Notes under the pieces: generated by a model
What the model was told of the DNA's origin: nothing
The model's input: the letters and a program-made list of their open reading frames with translations, nothing else
The model's database searches: none
Assembly: GCA_964017155.1 (NCBI GenBank)
Contig: OZ024857.1
Location: forward strand, 32,779,542 to 32,843,541
DNA: 64,000 nt
Reading direction: 5' to 3'
DNA from: Oasisia sp. SBJ-2009
Taxonomy: Eukaryota > Annelida > Polychaeta > Sabellida > Siboglinidae
Program-made: the position numbers and the translations under genes
Shown: piece by piece, positions 1 to 10,809 of the stretch
Numbering within the stretch: the first letter of the stretch is position 1
Layout of the letters: every line of letters begins with the position of its first letter

Positions 1-2281
1 GGAGGTTGCATGGAGTGCGGAAGTTGGGTGGAGTGCGGAAGTTGGGTGGAGTGCGGAGGTTGGGTGAAATGGGGAGGTTGGTTGGAGTGGGGAGGTTGGG
101 TGGAGGGGGGAGGTTGGGTGGAGTGGGGAGGATGGGTTGAAGTGGGGAGGTTGGGTGGAGTGCTAATGTTGGGTGGTGTTCGGAGGTTGGGTGGAGTGCG
201 GAGGTTGGGTGGAGCGCGGAAGTTGCGTGGAGTACGGAAGTTGAGTGGTGTGCGGAAGTTGGGTGGAGTGCGGAAGTTGGGTGGAGTGCGGAAGTTGGGT
301 TGAGTGCGGAAGTTGGTTGGAGTGCGGAAGTTGGGTGGAGTGGGGAGGTTGGGTGAAGTAGGGAGGTTGGGTGGAGTGGGGAGTTTGGGTGATGTGGGGA
401 GGTTGGGTGAAGTGGGGAGGTTGGGTGGAGTGGGGAGGTTGGGTGGAGTGGGGAGGTTGGGTGCTCTGGGGAGGTTGGGTGAAGTGGGGAGGTTGGGTGG
501 AGTGAGGAGGTTGGGTGGAGTGGGGAATTTTAGTGGAGTGGTGAGGTTGGGTGATTTGGGGAGGTTGGGTGCAGTGGGGAGGTTGGGTGATGTGGGGAGG
601 TTGGGTGAAGTGGGGAGGTTGGGTGAAATGGGGAGGTTGGGTTGAGTGGGGAGGTTGCATGGAGTGCGGAAGTTGGGTGGAGTGCGGAGGTTGCATGGAG
701 TGCGGAAATTGGGTGGAGTGCGGAAGTTGGGTGGAGTGCGGAGGTTGGGTGAAGTGGGGAGGTTGTGTGGAGTGGGGAGGTTGGGTGGAGGGCGGTGGTT
801 GGGTGGAGTGGGGAGGATGGGTTGAAGTGGGGAGGTTGGGTGGAGTGGTGTCGTTGGGTGGAGTGCGTAGGTTGGGAGGAGTGGGGAGGTTGGGTGGAGT
901 TGGGAGGTTGGATGGCGTGGGGAGGTTCGGTGGAGTGGGGAGGCTGGGTGGAGTACTGAAGTTGGGTGGTGTTCGGAGGTTGGGTGGAGTGCGGAGGTTG
1001 GGTGGAGCGCGGAAGTTGCGTGGAGTACGGAAGTTGGGTGGTGTGCGGAAGTTGGATGGAGTGCGGAAGTTGGCTGGAGTGCTGAGTTTGGGTTGAGTGC
1101 AGAAGTTGGGTGGAGTGCGGAAGTTGGGTGGAATGCGGAAGTTGGGTGGAGTGCGGATGTTGGGTGGAGTGCGGAAGTTGTTTGGAGTGCGGAGATTGGG
1201 TGGAATGCGGAGGTTGGATGGAGTGCGAAGGTTGGGTGAAGTGGGGAGGTTGGGTGGAGTGGGGAGGTTGGGTGAAGTGGAGAAGTTGTGTGGAGTGCGG
1301 AGGTTTATGTGGAGTGCGGAGGTTGCATGGAGTGCGGAAGTTCGGTGGAGTGCGGAAGTTGGGTGGAGTGCGGAGGTTGGGTGAAGTGGGGAGGTTGGGT
1401 GGAGTGGGGAGGTTGGGTGGAGGGCGGAGGTTGGGTGGAGTGGTGTGGTTGGGTGGAGTGGGGAGGTTGGGTGAAGTGGGGAGGTTGGGTGGAGTGGGGA
1501 GGTTGGGTGAAGTGGGGAGGTTGGGTGAAGTGGGGAGGTTGCGTGGAGTGGGGAGGTTGGGTGAAGTGGGGAGGTTGGGTGGAGTGGGGAGGTTGGGTGA
1601 AGGGCGGAGGTTGGGTGGAGGGCGGAGGTTGGGTGGAGTGGGGAGTTTGCTTGGGGTGGGGAGATTGGGTGGAGTGGGGAGGTTCGGTGAAGTGGGGAGG
1701 TTGGGTGGAGTGGGGAGGTTGGGTGGAGTGCGGAAATTGTGTGGAGTGGGGAGGTTGGGTGGAGTTCGGAGGTTGGATGGAGTGCGGAAGTTGGGTGGAG
1801 TGCGGAAGTTGGGTGTAGTACGGAAGTTGGGTGGAGTGCGGAGGTTAGGTGGAGTGCGGAAGTTGGTTCGAGTGCGGAGGTTGGGTGGCGTGCGGAGGTT
1901 GGTTGGAAGGCGGAGGTTTGGTGAAGTGGGGAGGTTGGGTGGAGTTGGGAGGTTGGGTGGAGTGGGGAGGTTGGGTGAAGTAGGAAGGTTGGGTGAAATG
2001 GGGAAGTTGGGTGGAGTGGGGAGGTTGGGTGGAGTGGGTAGTTTGGGTGGAGTGGGGAGGTTGGGTGATGTGGGGAGGTTGGGTGAAGTGGGGAGGTTGG
2101 GTGGAGTGGGGAGGTTGTGTGAAGTGGGGAGGTTGGGTGGAGTGAGGAGGTTGGGTGCAGTGGGGAGTTTGAGTGGAGTGGGGAGGTTGGGTGATGTGGG
2201 AAGGTTGGGTGCAGTGGGGAGGTTGGGTGATGTGGGGAGGTTGGGTGAAGTGGGGAGGTTGGGTGAAATGGGGAGGTTGGG
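1..2281 (+). repeat. Mixed higher-order block at left end
   Basis: This block belongs to the 18-bp satellite but joins two HOR styles. Bases 160-330 share a distinctive series of variants with 34.33-34.50 kb, 44.50-44.65 kb, 51.61-51.76 kb and 58.32-58.47 kb: GTGCTAATGTTGGG or GTGCTGATGTTGGG, then a GAGCGCGG monomer, then GCGTGGAGTACGG. Bases 551-1096 match 44.89-45.38 kb and 52.00-52.49 kb in variant order. From about 1.1 kb the order switches to the style that dominates 2.3-33 kb, including the first 19-bp landmark monomer at 1299-1317. The block therefore looks like a junction between two repeat subfamilies. No gene is visible. Confidence 0.75.
1299..1317 (+). repeat. 19-bp landmark monomer (GGTTTATG type), first copy
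   Basis: This monomer reads GGAGGTTTATGTGGAGTGC, one base longer than consensus, with TTAT replacing the usual TTGG. It recurs across the window, for example starting near 2830, 5963, 6577, 8054, 10125, 11528, 12914, 15219, 17398, 31534 and 32852. A GTGGATTGC form occurs near 37897, 40435, 42811, 47511, 49887 and 56592, and a TTTACG form near 13815, 19685 and 25557. It is present in both the left- and right-half subfamilies, so it predates their separation. Its +1 length shifts the reading frame of any downstream translation, so the long open frames change phase here. Confidence 0.9.
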
Positions 2282-2289
2282 TTGAGTGG

Positions 2290-2306
2290 AAAGTTGTTTG
2301 AAGTGG
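2290..2306 (+). repeat. 17-bp landmark monomer, first of 19 copies
   Basis: This monomer reads AAAGTTGTTTGAAGTGG, one base shorter than consensus and with AAA at its left edge. Copies begin at 2290, 4019, 4830, 5423, 7514, 9585, 11277, 12663, 14968, 17147, 18533, 20838, 23017, 24405, 26710, 29015, 31283, 31737 and 32601. None was found right of 32.6 kb. There the corresponding place holds a GAAGGTTATTTGAAG form near 43.88, 50.95, 54.11, 57.66, 60.76 (with TTTCAAG) and 63.16 kb. The monomer is therefore diagnostic of the left-half (L-type) subfamily and gives the HOR spacings used here. Confidence 0.9.
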
Positions 2307-3784
2307 GAAAGTTGTGTGGAGTGCGGAGGTTGGGTGGAGTGCGGAGGTTGGGTGAAGTGGGGAGGTTGGGTGGAGTGGGGAGGTTGAGTGGAGTGAGGAG
2401 GTTGGGTGGAGTGGGGAGTTTGAGTGGAGTGAGGAGGTTGGGTGATTTCGGGAGGTTGGGTGCAGTGCGGAGGTTGGGTGATGTGGAGAGATTGGGTTGA
2501 GTGGGGAGGTTGTATGAAGTGGAGAAGTTGTGTGGAGTGCGGAGGTTTATGTGGAGTGCGGAGGTTGCATGCAGTGCGGAAGTTGGTTGGAGTGCGGAAG
2601 TTGGCTGGAGTGCTGAGTTTCGGTTGAGAGCAGAGGTTGGGTGGAGTGCGGAAGTTGGGTGGAATGCGGAAGTTGGGTGGAGTGCGGATGTTGGGTGGAG
2701 TGCGGAAGTTGTTTGGAGTGCGGAGATTGGGTGGAATGCGGAGGTTGGATGGAGTGCGAAGGTTGGGTGAAGTGGGGAGGTTGGGTGGAGTGGGGAGGTT
2801 GGGTGAAGTGGAGAAGTTGTGTGGAGTGCGGAGGTTTATGTGGAGTGCGGAGGTTGCATGGAGTGCGGAAGTTGGGTGGAGGGCGGAAGTTGGGTGGAGT
2901 GCGGAGGTTGGGTGAAGTGGGGAGGTTGGGTGGAGTGGGGAGGTTGGGTGGAGGGCGGAGGTTGGGTGGAGTGGTGTGGTTGGGTGGAGTGGGGAGGTTG
3001 GGTGGAGTGAGGAGGTTGGGTAGAGTGGGGAGATTGGGTGAAGTGGGGAAGTTGGGTGGAGTGGGGAGGTTGGGTGAAGGGCGGAGGTTGGGTGAAGTGG
3101 GGAGGTTGGGTGGAGTGGGGAGGTTGGGTGAAGTGGAGAAGTTGTGTGGAGTGCGGAGGTTGGGTGAAGTGGGGAGGTTGCGTGGAGTGGGGAGGTTGGG
3201 TGAAGTGGGGAGGTTGGGTGGAGTGAGGAGGTTGGGTAGAGTGGGGAGATTGGGTGAAGTGGGGAAGTTGGGTGGAGTGGGGAGGTTGGGTGAAGGGCGG
3301 AGGTTGGGTGAAGTGGGGAGGTTGGGTGGAGTGGGGAGGTTGGGTGGAGGGCGGAGGTTGGGAGGAGTGGTGTGGTTGGGTGGAGTGGGGAGGTTGGGTG
3401 AAGTGGGGAGGTTGGGTGGAGTGGGGAGGTTGGGTGAAGTGGGGAGGTTGGGTGAAGTGGGGAGGTTGCGTGGAGTGGGGAGGTTGGGTGAAGTGGGGAG
3501 GTTGGGTGGAGTGGGGAGGTTGGGTGGAGTGCGGAAGTTGTGTGGAGTGCGGAGGTTGGGTGGAGTTCGGAGGTTGGATGGAGTGCGGAAGTTGGGTGGA
3601 GTGCGGAAGTTGGGTGTAGTACGGAAGTTGGGTGGAGTGCGGAGGTTAGGTGGAGTGCGGAAGTTGGTTCGAGTGCGGAGGTTGGGTGGCGTGCGGAGGT
3701 TGGTTGGAAGGCGGAGGTTTGGTGAAGTGGGGAGGTTGGGTGGAGTTGGGAGGTTGGGTGAAGTGTGGAGGTTGGGTTGAGTGC

Positions 3785-3802
3785 GAACTTTGGGTGGAGT
3801 GC
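3785..3802 (+). repeat. GAACTTTGGG landmark monomer, first copy
   Basis: This 18-bp variant, GAACTTTGGGTGGAGTGC, follows a GTTGAGTGC monomer. It is one of the most diverged full-length monomers in the array. Copies recur about every 0.5-3.7 kb on both sides of the window, starting near 5063, 7280, 9351, 10917, 14608, 16787, 20478, 22657, 26350, 28655, 30960, 32313, 33717, 35521, 36853, 37429, 39445, 39967, 43533, 45855, 46521, 47043, 50609, 53080, 53746, 57314, 59731, 60397, 62128 and 62794. A GAACTTTGGTTGG sub-form occurs only from 45.85 kb rightward (45855, 53080, 59731, 62128). It is a useful phase marker for aligning HOR copies. Confidence 0.88.
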
Positions 3803-6800
3803 GGAGGTTGGGTGGAGTGGGGAGGTTGGGTGAAGTAGGAAGGTTGGGTGAAATGGGGAGGTTGGGTGGAGTGGGGAGGTTGGGTGATGTGGGGAGGTTG
3901 GGTGAAGTGGGGAGGTTGGGTGGAGTGGGGAGGTTGTGTGAAGTGGGGAGGTTGGGTGGAGTGAGGAGGTTGGGTGGAGTGGGGAATTTGAGTGGAGTGG
4001 GGAGGTTGGGTTGAGTGGAAAGTTGTTTGAAGTGGGGAAGTTGTGTGGAGTGCGGAGGTTGGGTGGAGTGCGGAGGTTGGGTGAAGTGGGGAGGTTGGGT
4101 GGAGTGGGGAGGTTGAGTGGAGTGAGGAGGTTGGGTGGAGTGGGGAGTTTGAGTGGAGTGAGGAGGTTGGGTGATTTCGGGAGGTTGGGTGCAGTGCGGA
4201 GGTTGGGTGATGTGGAGAGGTTGGGTTGAGTGGGGAGGTTGTATGAAGTGGAGAAGTTGTGTGGAGTGCGGAGGTTTATGTGGAGTGCGGAGGTTGCATG
4301 CAGTGCGGAAGTTGGGTGGAGTGCGGAAGTTGGCTGGAGTGCTGAGTTTGGGTTGAGAGCAGAGGTTGGGTGGAGTGCGGAAGTTGGGTGGAATGCGGAA
4401 GTTGGGTGGAGTGCGGATGTTGGGTGGAGTGAGGAAGTTGTTTGGAGTGCGGAGATTGGGTGGAATGCGGATGTTGGATGGAGTGCGAAGGTTGGGTGAA
4501 GTGGGGAGGTTGGGTGGAGTGGGGAGGTTGGGTGAAGTGGAGAAGTTGTGTGGAGTGCGGAGGTTTATGTGGAGTGCGGAGGTTGCATGGAGTGCGGAAG
4601 TTGGGTGGAGTGCGGAAGTTGGGTGGAGTGGGGAGGTTGGGTGAAGTAGGAAGGTTGGGTGAAATGGGGAGGTTGGGTGGAGTGGGGAGGTTGGGTGATG
4701 TGGGGAGGTTGGGTGAAGTGGGGAGGTTGGGTGGAGTGGGGAGGTTGTGTGAAGTGGGGAGGTTGGGTGGAGTGAGGAGGTTGGGTGGAGTGGGGAATTT
4801 GAGTGGAGTGGGGAGGTTGGGTTGAGTGGAAAGTTGTTTGAAGTGGGGAAGTTGTGTGGAGTGCGGAGGTTGGGTGGAGTGCGGAGGTTGGGTGTAGTAC
4901 GGAAGTTGGGTGGAGTGCGGAGGTTAGGTGGAGTGCGGAAGTTGGTTCGAGTGCGGAGGTTGGGTGGCGTGCGGAGGTTGGTTGGAAGGCGGAGGTTTGG
5001 TGAAGTGGGGAGGTTGGGTGGAGTTGGGAGGTTGGGTGAAGTGTGGAGGTTGGGTTGAGTGCGAACTTTGGGTGGAGTGCGGAGGTTGGGTGGAGTGGGG
5101 AGGTTGGGTGAAGTAGGAAGGTTGGGTGAAATGGGGAAGTTGGGTGGAGTGGGGAGGTTGGGTGGAGTGGGTAGTTTGGGTGGAGTGGGGAGGTTGGGTG
5201 ATGTGGGGAGGTTGGGTGAAGTGGGGAGGTTGGGTGGAGTGGGGAGGTTGTGTGAAGTGGGGAGGTTGGGTGGAGTGAGGAGGTTGGGTGCTGTGGGGAG
5301 TTTGAGTGGAGTGGGGAGGTTGGGTGATGTGGGGAGGTTGGGTGCAGTGGGGAGGTTGGGTGATGTGGGGAGGTTGGGTGAAGTGGGGAGGTTGGGTGAA
5401 ATGGGGAGGTTGGGTTGAGTGGAAAGTTGTTTGAAGTGGGAAAGTTGTGTGGAGTGCGGAGGTTGGGTGGAGTGCGGAGGTTGGGTGAAGTGGGGAGGTT
5501 GGGTGGAGTGGGGAGGCTGAGTGGAGTGAGGAGGTTGGGTGGAGTGGGGAGTTTGAGTGGAGTGAGGAGGTTGGGTGATTTCGGGAGGTTGGGTGCAGTG
5601 CGGAGGTTGGGTGATGTGGAGAGATTGGGTTGAGTGGGGAGGTTGTATGAAGTGGAGAAGTTGTGTGGAGTGCGGAGGTTTATGTGGAGTGCGGAGGTTG
5701 CATGCAGTGCGGAAGTTGGGTGGAGTGCGGAAGTTGGCTGGAGTGCTGAGTTTCGGTTGAGAGCAGAGGTTGGGTGGAGTGCGGAAGTTGGGTGGAATGC
5801 GGAAGTTGGGTGGAGTGCGGATGTTGGGTGGAGTGCGGAAGTTGTTTGGAGTGCGGAGATTGGGTGGAATGCGGAGGTTGGATGGAGTGCGAAGGTTGGG
5901 TGAAGTGGGGAGGTTGGGTGGAGTGGGGAGGTTGGGTGAAGTGGAGAAGTTGTGTGGAGTGCGGAGGTTTATGTGGAGTGCGGAGGTTGCATGGAGTGCG
6001 GAAGTTGGGTGGAGGGCGGAAGTTGGGTGGAGTGCGGAGGTTGGGTGAAGTGGGGAGGTTGGGTGGAGTGGGGAGGTTGGGTGGAGGGCGGAGGTTGGGT
6101 GGAGTGGTGTGGTTGGGTGGAGTGGGGAGGTTGGGTGGAGTGAGGAGGTTGGGTAGAGTGGGGAGATTGGGTGAAGTGGGGAAGTTGGGTGGAGTGGGGA
6201 GGTTGGGTGAAGGGCGGAGGTTGGGTGAAGTGGGGAGGTTGGGTTGAGTGGGGAGGTTGTATGAAGTGGAGAAGTTGTGTGGAGTGCGGAGGTTTATGTG
6301 GAGTGCGGAGGTTGCATGCAGTGCGGAAGTTGGGTGGAGTGCGGAAGTTGGCTGGAGTGCTGAGTTTCGGTTGAGAGCAGAGGTTGGGTGGAGTGCGGAA
6401 GTTGGGTGGAATGCGGAAGTTGGGTGGAGTGCGGATGTTGGGTGGAGTGCGGAAGTTGTTTGGAGTGCGGAGATTGGGTGGAATGCGGAGGTTGGATGGA
6501 GTGCGAAGGTTGGGTGAAGTGGGGAGGTTGGGTGGAGTGGGGAGGTTGGGTGAAGTGGAGAAGTTGTGTGGAGTGCGGAGGTTTATGTGGAGTGCGGAGG
6601 TTGCATGGAGTGCGGAAGTTGGGTGGAGGGCGGAAGTTGGGTGGAGTGCGGAGGTTGGGTGAAGTGGGGAGGTTGGGTGGAGTGGGGAGGTTGGGTGGAG
6701 GGCGGAGGTTGGGTGGAGTGGTGTGGTTGGGTGGAGTGGGGAGGTTGGGTGGAGTGAGGAGGTTGGGTAGAGTGGGGAGATTGGGTGAAGTGGGGAAGTT

Positions 6801-8447
6801 GGGTGCAGTGGGGAGGTTGGGTGAAGGGCGGAGGTTGGGTGAAGTGGGGAGGTTGGGTGGAGTGGGGAGGTTGGGTGAAGTGGAGAAGTTGTGTGGAGTG
6901 CGGAGGTTGGGTGAAGTGGGGAGGTTGCGTGGAGTGGGGAGGTTGGGTGAAGTGGGGAGGTTGGGTGGAGTGAGGAGGTTGGGTAGAGTGGGGAGATTGG
7001 GTGAAGTGGGGAAGTTGGGTGGAGTGCGGAGGTTGGGTGAAGTGGGGAGGTTGCGTGGAGTGGGGAGGTTGGGTGAAGTGGGGAGGTTGGGTGGAGTGAG
7101 GAGGTTGGGTAGAGTGGGGAGATTGGGTGAAGTGGGGAAGTTGGGTGGAGTGGGGAGGTTGGGTGAAGGGCGGAGGTTGGGTGAAGTGGGGAGGTTGGGT
7201 GGAGTGGGGAGGTTGGGTGGAGGGCGGAGGTTGGTTGGAAGGCGGAGGTTGGGTGAAGTGTGGAGGTTGGGTTGAGTGCGAACTTTGGGTGGAGTGCGGA
7301 GGTTGGGTGGAGTGGGGAGGTTGGGTGAAGTAGGAAGGTTGGGTGAAATGGGGAGGTTGGGTGGAGTGGGGAGGTTGGGTGATGTGGGGAGGTTGGGTGA
7401 AGTGGGGAGGTTGGGTGGAGTGGGGAGGTTGTGTGAAGTGGGGAGGTTGGGTGGAGTGAGGAGGTTGGGTGGAGTGGGGAATTTGAGTGGAGTGGGGAGG
7501 TTGGGTTGAGTGGAAAGTTGTTTGAAGTGGGGAAGTTGTGTGGAGTGCGGAGGTTGGGTGGAGTGCGGAGGTTGGGTGAAGTGGGGAGGTTGGGTGGAGT
7601 GGGGAGGTTGAGTGGAGTGAGGAGGTTGGGTGGAGTGGGGAGTTTGAGTGGAGTGAGGAGGTTGGGTGATTTCGGGAGGTTGGGTGCAGTGCGGAGGTTG
7701 GGTGATGTGGAGAGGTTGGGTTGAGTGGGGAGGTTGTATGAAGTGGAGAAGTTGTGTGGAGTGCGGAGGTTTATGTGGAGTGCGGAGGTTGCATGCAGTG
7801 CGGAAGTTGGGTGGAGTGCGGAAGTTGGCTGGAGTGCTGAGTTTGGGTTGAGAGCAGAGGTTGGGTGGAGTGCGGAAGTTGGTTGGAATGCGGAAGTTGG
7901 GTGGAGTGCGGATGTTGGGTGGAGTGCGGAAGTTGTTTGGAGTGCGGAGATTGGGTGGAATGCGGATGTTGGATGGAGTGCGAAGGTTGGGTGAAGTGGG
8001 GAGGTTGGGTGGAGTGGGGAGGTTGGGTGAAGTGGAGAAGTTGTGTGGAGTGCGGAGGTTTATGTGGAGTGCGGAGGTTGCATGGAGTGCGGAAGTTGGG
8101 TGGAGTGCGGAAGTTGGGTGCAGTGCGGAGGTTGGGTGAAGTGGGGAGGTTGGGTGGAGTGGGGAGGTTGGGTGGAGGGCGGAGGTTGGGTGGAGTGGTG
8201 TGGTTGGGTGGAGTGGGGAGGTTGGGTGAAGTGGGGAGGTTGGGTGGAGTGTGGAGGTTGAGTGGAGTGAGGAGGTTGGGTGGAGTGGGGAGTTTGAGTG
8301 GAGTGAGGAGGTTGGGTGATTTCGGGAGGTTGGGTGGAGTGGGGAGGTTGGGTGAAGGGCGGAGGTTGGGTGAAGTGGGGAGGTTGGGTGGAGTGGGGAG
8401 GTTGGGTGGAGGGCGGAGGTTGGGAGGAGTGGTGTGGTTGGGTGGAG

Positions 8448-8600
8448 TGGGGAGGTTGGGTGAAGTGGGGAGGTTGGGTGGAGTGGGGAGGTTGGGTGAA
8501 GTGGGGAGGTTGGGTGAAGTGGGGAGGTTGCGTGGAGTGGGGAGGTTGGGTGAAGTGGGGAGGTTGGGTGGAGTGGGGAGGTTGGGTGAAGGGCGGAGGT
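8448..8600 (+). other. Representative G-quadruplex-dense A-type run
   Basis: This is a good example of consecutive A-type monomers in which GGGG and GGG runs alternate with loops of five (AGGTT) and six (TGAAGT or TGGAGT) bases. Any two neighbouring monomers therefore satisfy the usual G3+N1-7 quadruplex pattern on the + strand. Within a single monomer GGAGGTTGGGTGG also offers a two-tetrad fold. The same composition recurs through most of the window and is interrupted mainly by B-type (TGCGGAAG) monomers. The opposite strand is correspondingly C-rich and could form i-motifs. The folding itself is an inference from sequence. Confidence 0.8.
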
Positions 8601-10809
8601 TGGGTGGAGGGCGGAGGTTGGGTGGAGTGGGGAGGTTGCTTGGGGTGGGGAGATTGGGTGGAGTGGGGAGGTTCGGTGAAGTGGGGAGGTTGGGTGGAGT
8701 GGGGAGGTTGGGTGGAGTGCGGAAGTTGTGTGGAGTGCGGAGGTTGGGTGGAGTTCGGAGGTTGGATGGAGTGCGGAAGTTGGGTGGAGTGCGGAAGTTG
8801 GGTGTAGTACGGAAGTTGGGTGGAGTGCGGAGGTTAGGTGGAGTGCGGAAGTTGGTTCGAGTGCGGAGGTTGGGTGGCGTGCGGAGGTTGGTTGGAAGTC
8901 GGAGGTTGGTTGGAAGTCGGAGGTTTGGTGGAGTTGGGAGGTTGGGTGGAGTGGGTAGTTTGGGTGGAGTGGTGAGGTTGGGTGATGTGGGGAGGTTGGG
9001 TGAAGTGGGGAGGTTGGGTGAAGTGGGGAGGTTGTGTGAAGTGGGGAGGTTGGGTGGAGTGACGAGGTTGGGTGGAGTGGGGAATTTGAGTGGAGTGGGG
9101 AGGTTGGGTGATTTGGGGAGGTTGGGTGGAGTGAGGAGGTTGGGTGGAGTGGGGAGGTTGGGTGGAGTGCGGAAGTTGTGTGGAGTGCGGAGGTTGAGTG
9201 GAGTGCGGAGGTTCGATGGAGTGCGGAAGTTGGGTGGAGTGCGGAGGTTGGGTTGAGTGCGGAAGTTGGTTCGAGTGCGGAGGTTGGTTGGAATGCGGAG
9301 GTTTGGTGAAGTGGGGAGGTTGGGTGAAGTGTGGAGGTTGGGTTGAGTGCGAACTTTGGGTGGAGTGCGGAGGTTGGGTGGAGTGGGGAGGTTGGGTGAA
9401 GTAGGAAGGTTGGGTGAAATGGGGAGGTTGGGTGGAATGGGGAGGTTGGGTGATGTGGGGAGGTTGGGTGGAGTGGGGAGGTTGGGTGATTTGGGGAGGT
9501 TGGGTGCAGTGGGGAGGTTGGTTGATGTGGGGAGGTTGGGTGAAGTGGGGAGGTTGGGTGAAATGGGGAGGTTGGGTTGAGTGGAAAGTTGTTTGAAGTG
9601 GGGAAGTTGTGTGGAGTGCGGAGGTTGGGTGGAGTTCGGAGGTTGGGTGAAGTGGGGAGGTTGGGTGGAGTGGGGAGGTTGAGTGGAGTGAGGAGGTTGG
9701 GTGGAGTGGGGAGTTTGAGTGGAGTGAGGAGGTTGGGTGATTTCGGGAGGTTGGGTGCAGTGCGGAGGTTGGGTGATGTGGAGAGGTTGGGTTGAGTGGG
9801 GAGGTTGTATGAAGTGGAGAAGTTGTGTGGAGTGCGGAGGTTTATGTGGAGTGCGGAGGTTGCATGCAGTGCGGAAGTTGGGTGGAGTGCGGAAGTTGGC
9901 TGGAGTGCTGAGTTTGGGTTGAGAGCAGAGGTTGGGTGGAGTGCGGAAGTTGGGTGGAATGCGGAAGTTGGGTGGAGTGCGGATGTTGGGTGTAGTGCGG
10001 AAGTTGTTTGGAGTGCGGAGATTGGGTGGAATGCGGATGTTGGATGGAGTGCGAAGGTTGGGTGAAGTGGGGAGGTTGGGTGGAGTGGGGAGGTTGGGTG
10101 AAGTGGAGAAGTTGTGTGGAGTGCGGAGGTTTATGTGGAGTGCGGAGGTTGCATGGAGTGCGGAAGTTGGGTGGAGGGCGGAAGTTGGGTGGAGTGCGGA
10201 GGTTGGGTGAAGTGGGGGGTTGGGTGGAGTGGGGAGGTTGGATGGAGGGCGGAGGTTGGGTGGAGTGGTGTGGTTGGGTGGAGTGGGGAGGTTGGGTGAA
10301 GTGGGGAGGTTGGGTGGAGTGAGGAGGTTGGGTGAAGTTGGGAGGTTGGGTGAAGTGGGGAGGTTGGGTTGAGTGGGGAGGTTGGGTGAAGTGGGGAGGT
10401 TGGGTGAAGTGGGGAGGTTGCGTGGAGTGGGGAGGTTGGGTGAAGTGGGGAGGTTGGGTGGAGTGGGGAGGTTGGGTAGAGTGGGGAGATTGGGTGAAGT
10501 GGGGAAGTTGGGTGGAGTGGGGAGGTTGGGTGAAGGGCGGAGGTTGGGTGGAGGGCGGAGGTTGGGTGGAGTTGGGAGGTTGCTTGGGGTGTGGAGATTG
10601 GGTGGAGTGGGGAGGTTCGGTGAAGTGGGGAGGTTGGGTGGAGTGGGGAGGTTGGGTGGAGTGCGGAAGTTGTGTGGAGTGCGGAGGTTGGGTGGAGTTC
10701 GGAGGTTGGATGGAGTGCGGAAGTTGGGTGGAGTGCGGAAGTTGGGTGTAGTACGGAAGTTGGGTGGAGTGCGGAGGTTAGGTGGAGTGCGGAAGTTGGT
10801 TCGAGTGCG

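Larger units (their letters stand above)
2282..10809 (+). repeat. L-type higher-order repeats of variable length
   Basis: This block is built from repeated strings of the 18-bp monomer delimited by a 17-bp landmark (AAAGTTGTTTGAAGTGG) at 2290, 4019, 4830, 5423, 7514 and 9585. The spacings are 1729, 811, 593, 2091 and 2071 bp, so whole groups of monomers have been gained or lost between copies. The series 2501-2915, 4230-4644, 5634-6048, 6248-6662, 7725-8139 and 9796-10210 is nearly the same sequence each time, about 415 bp long. The 614-bp step between 5634 and 6248 is a short tandem duplication. A 17-bp monomer with a G6 run lies at 10214-10219. No gene is visible. Confidence 0.85.
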
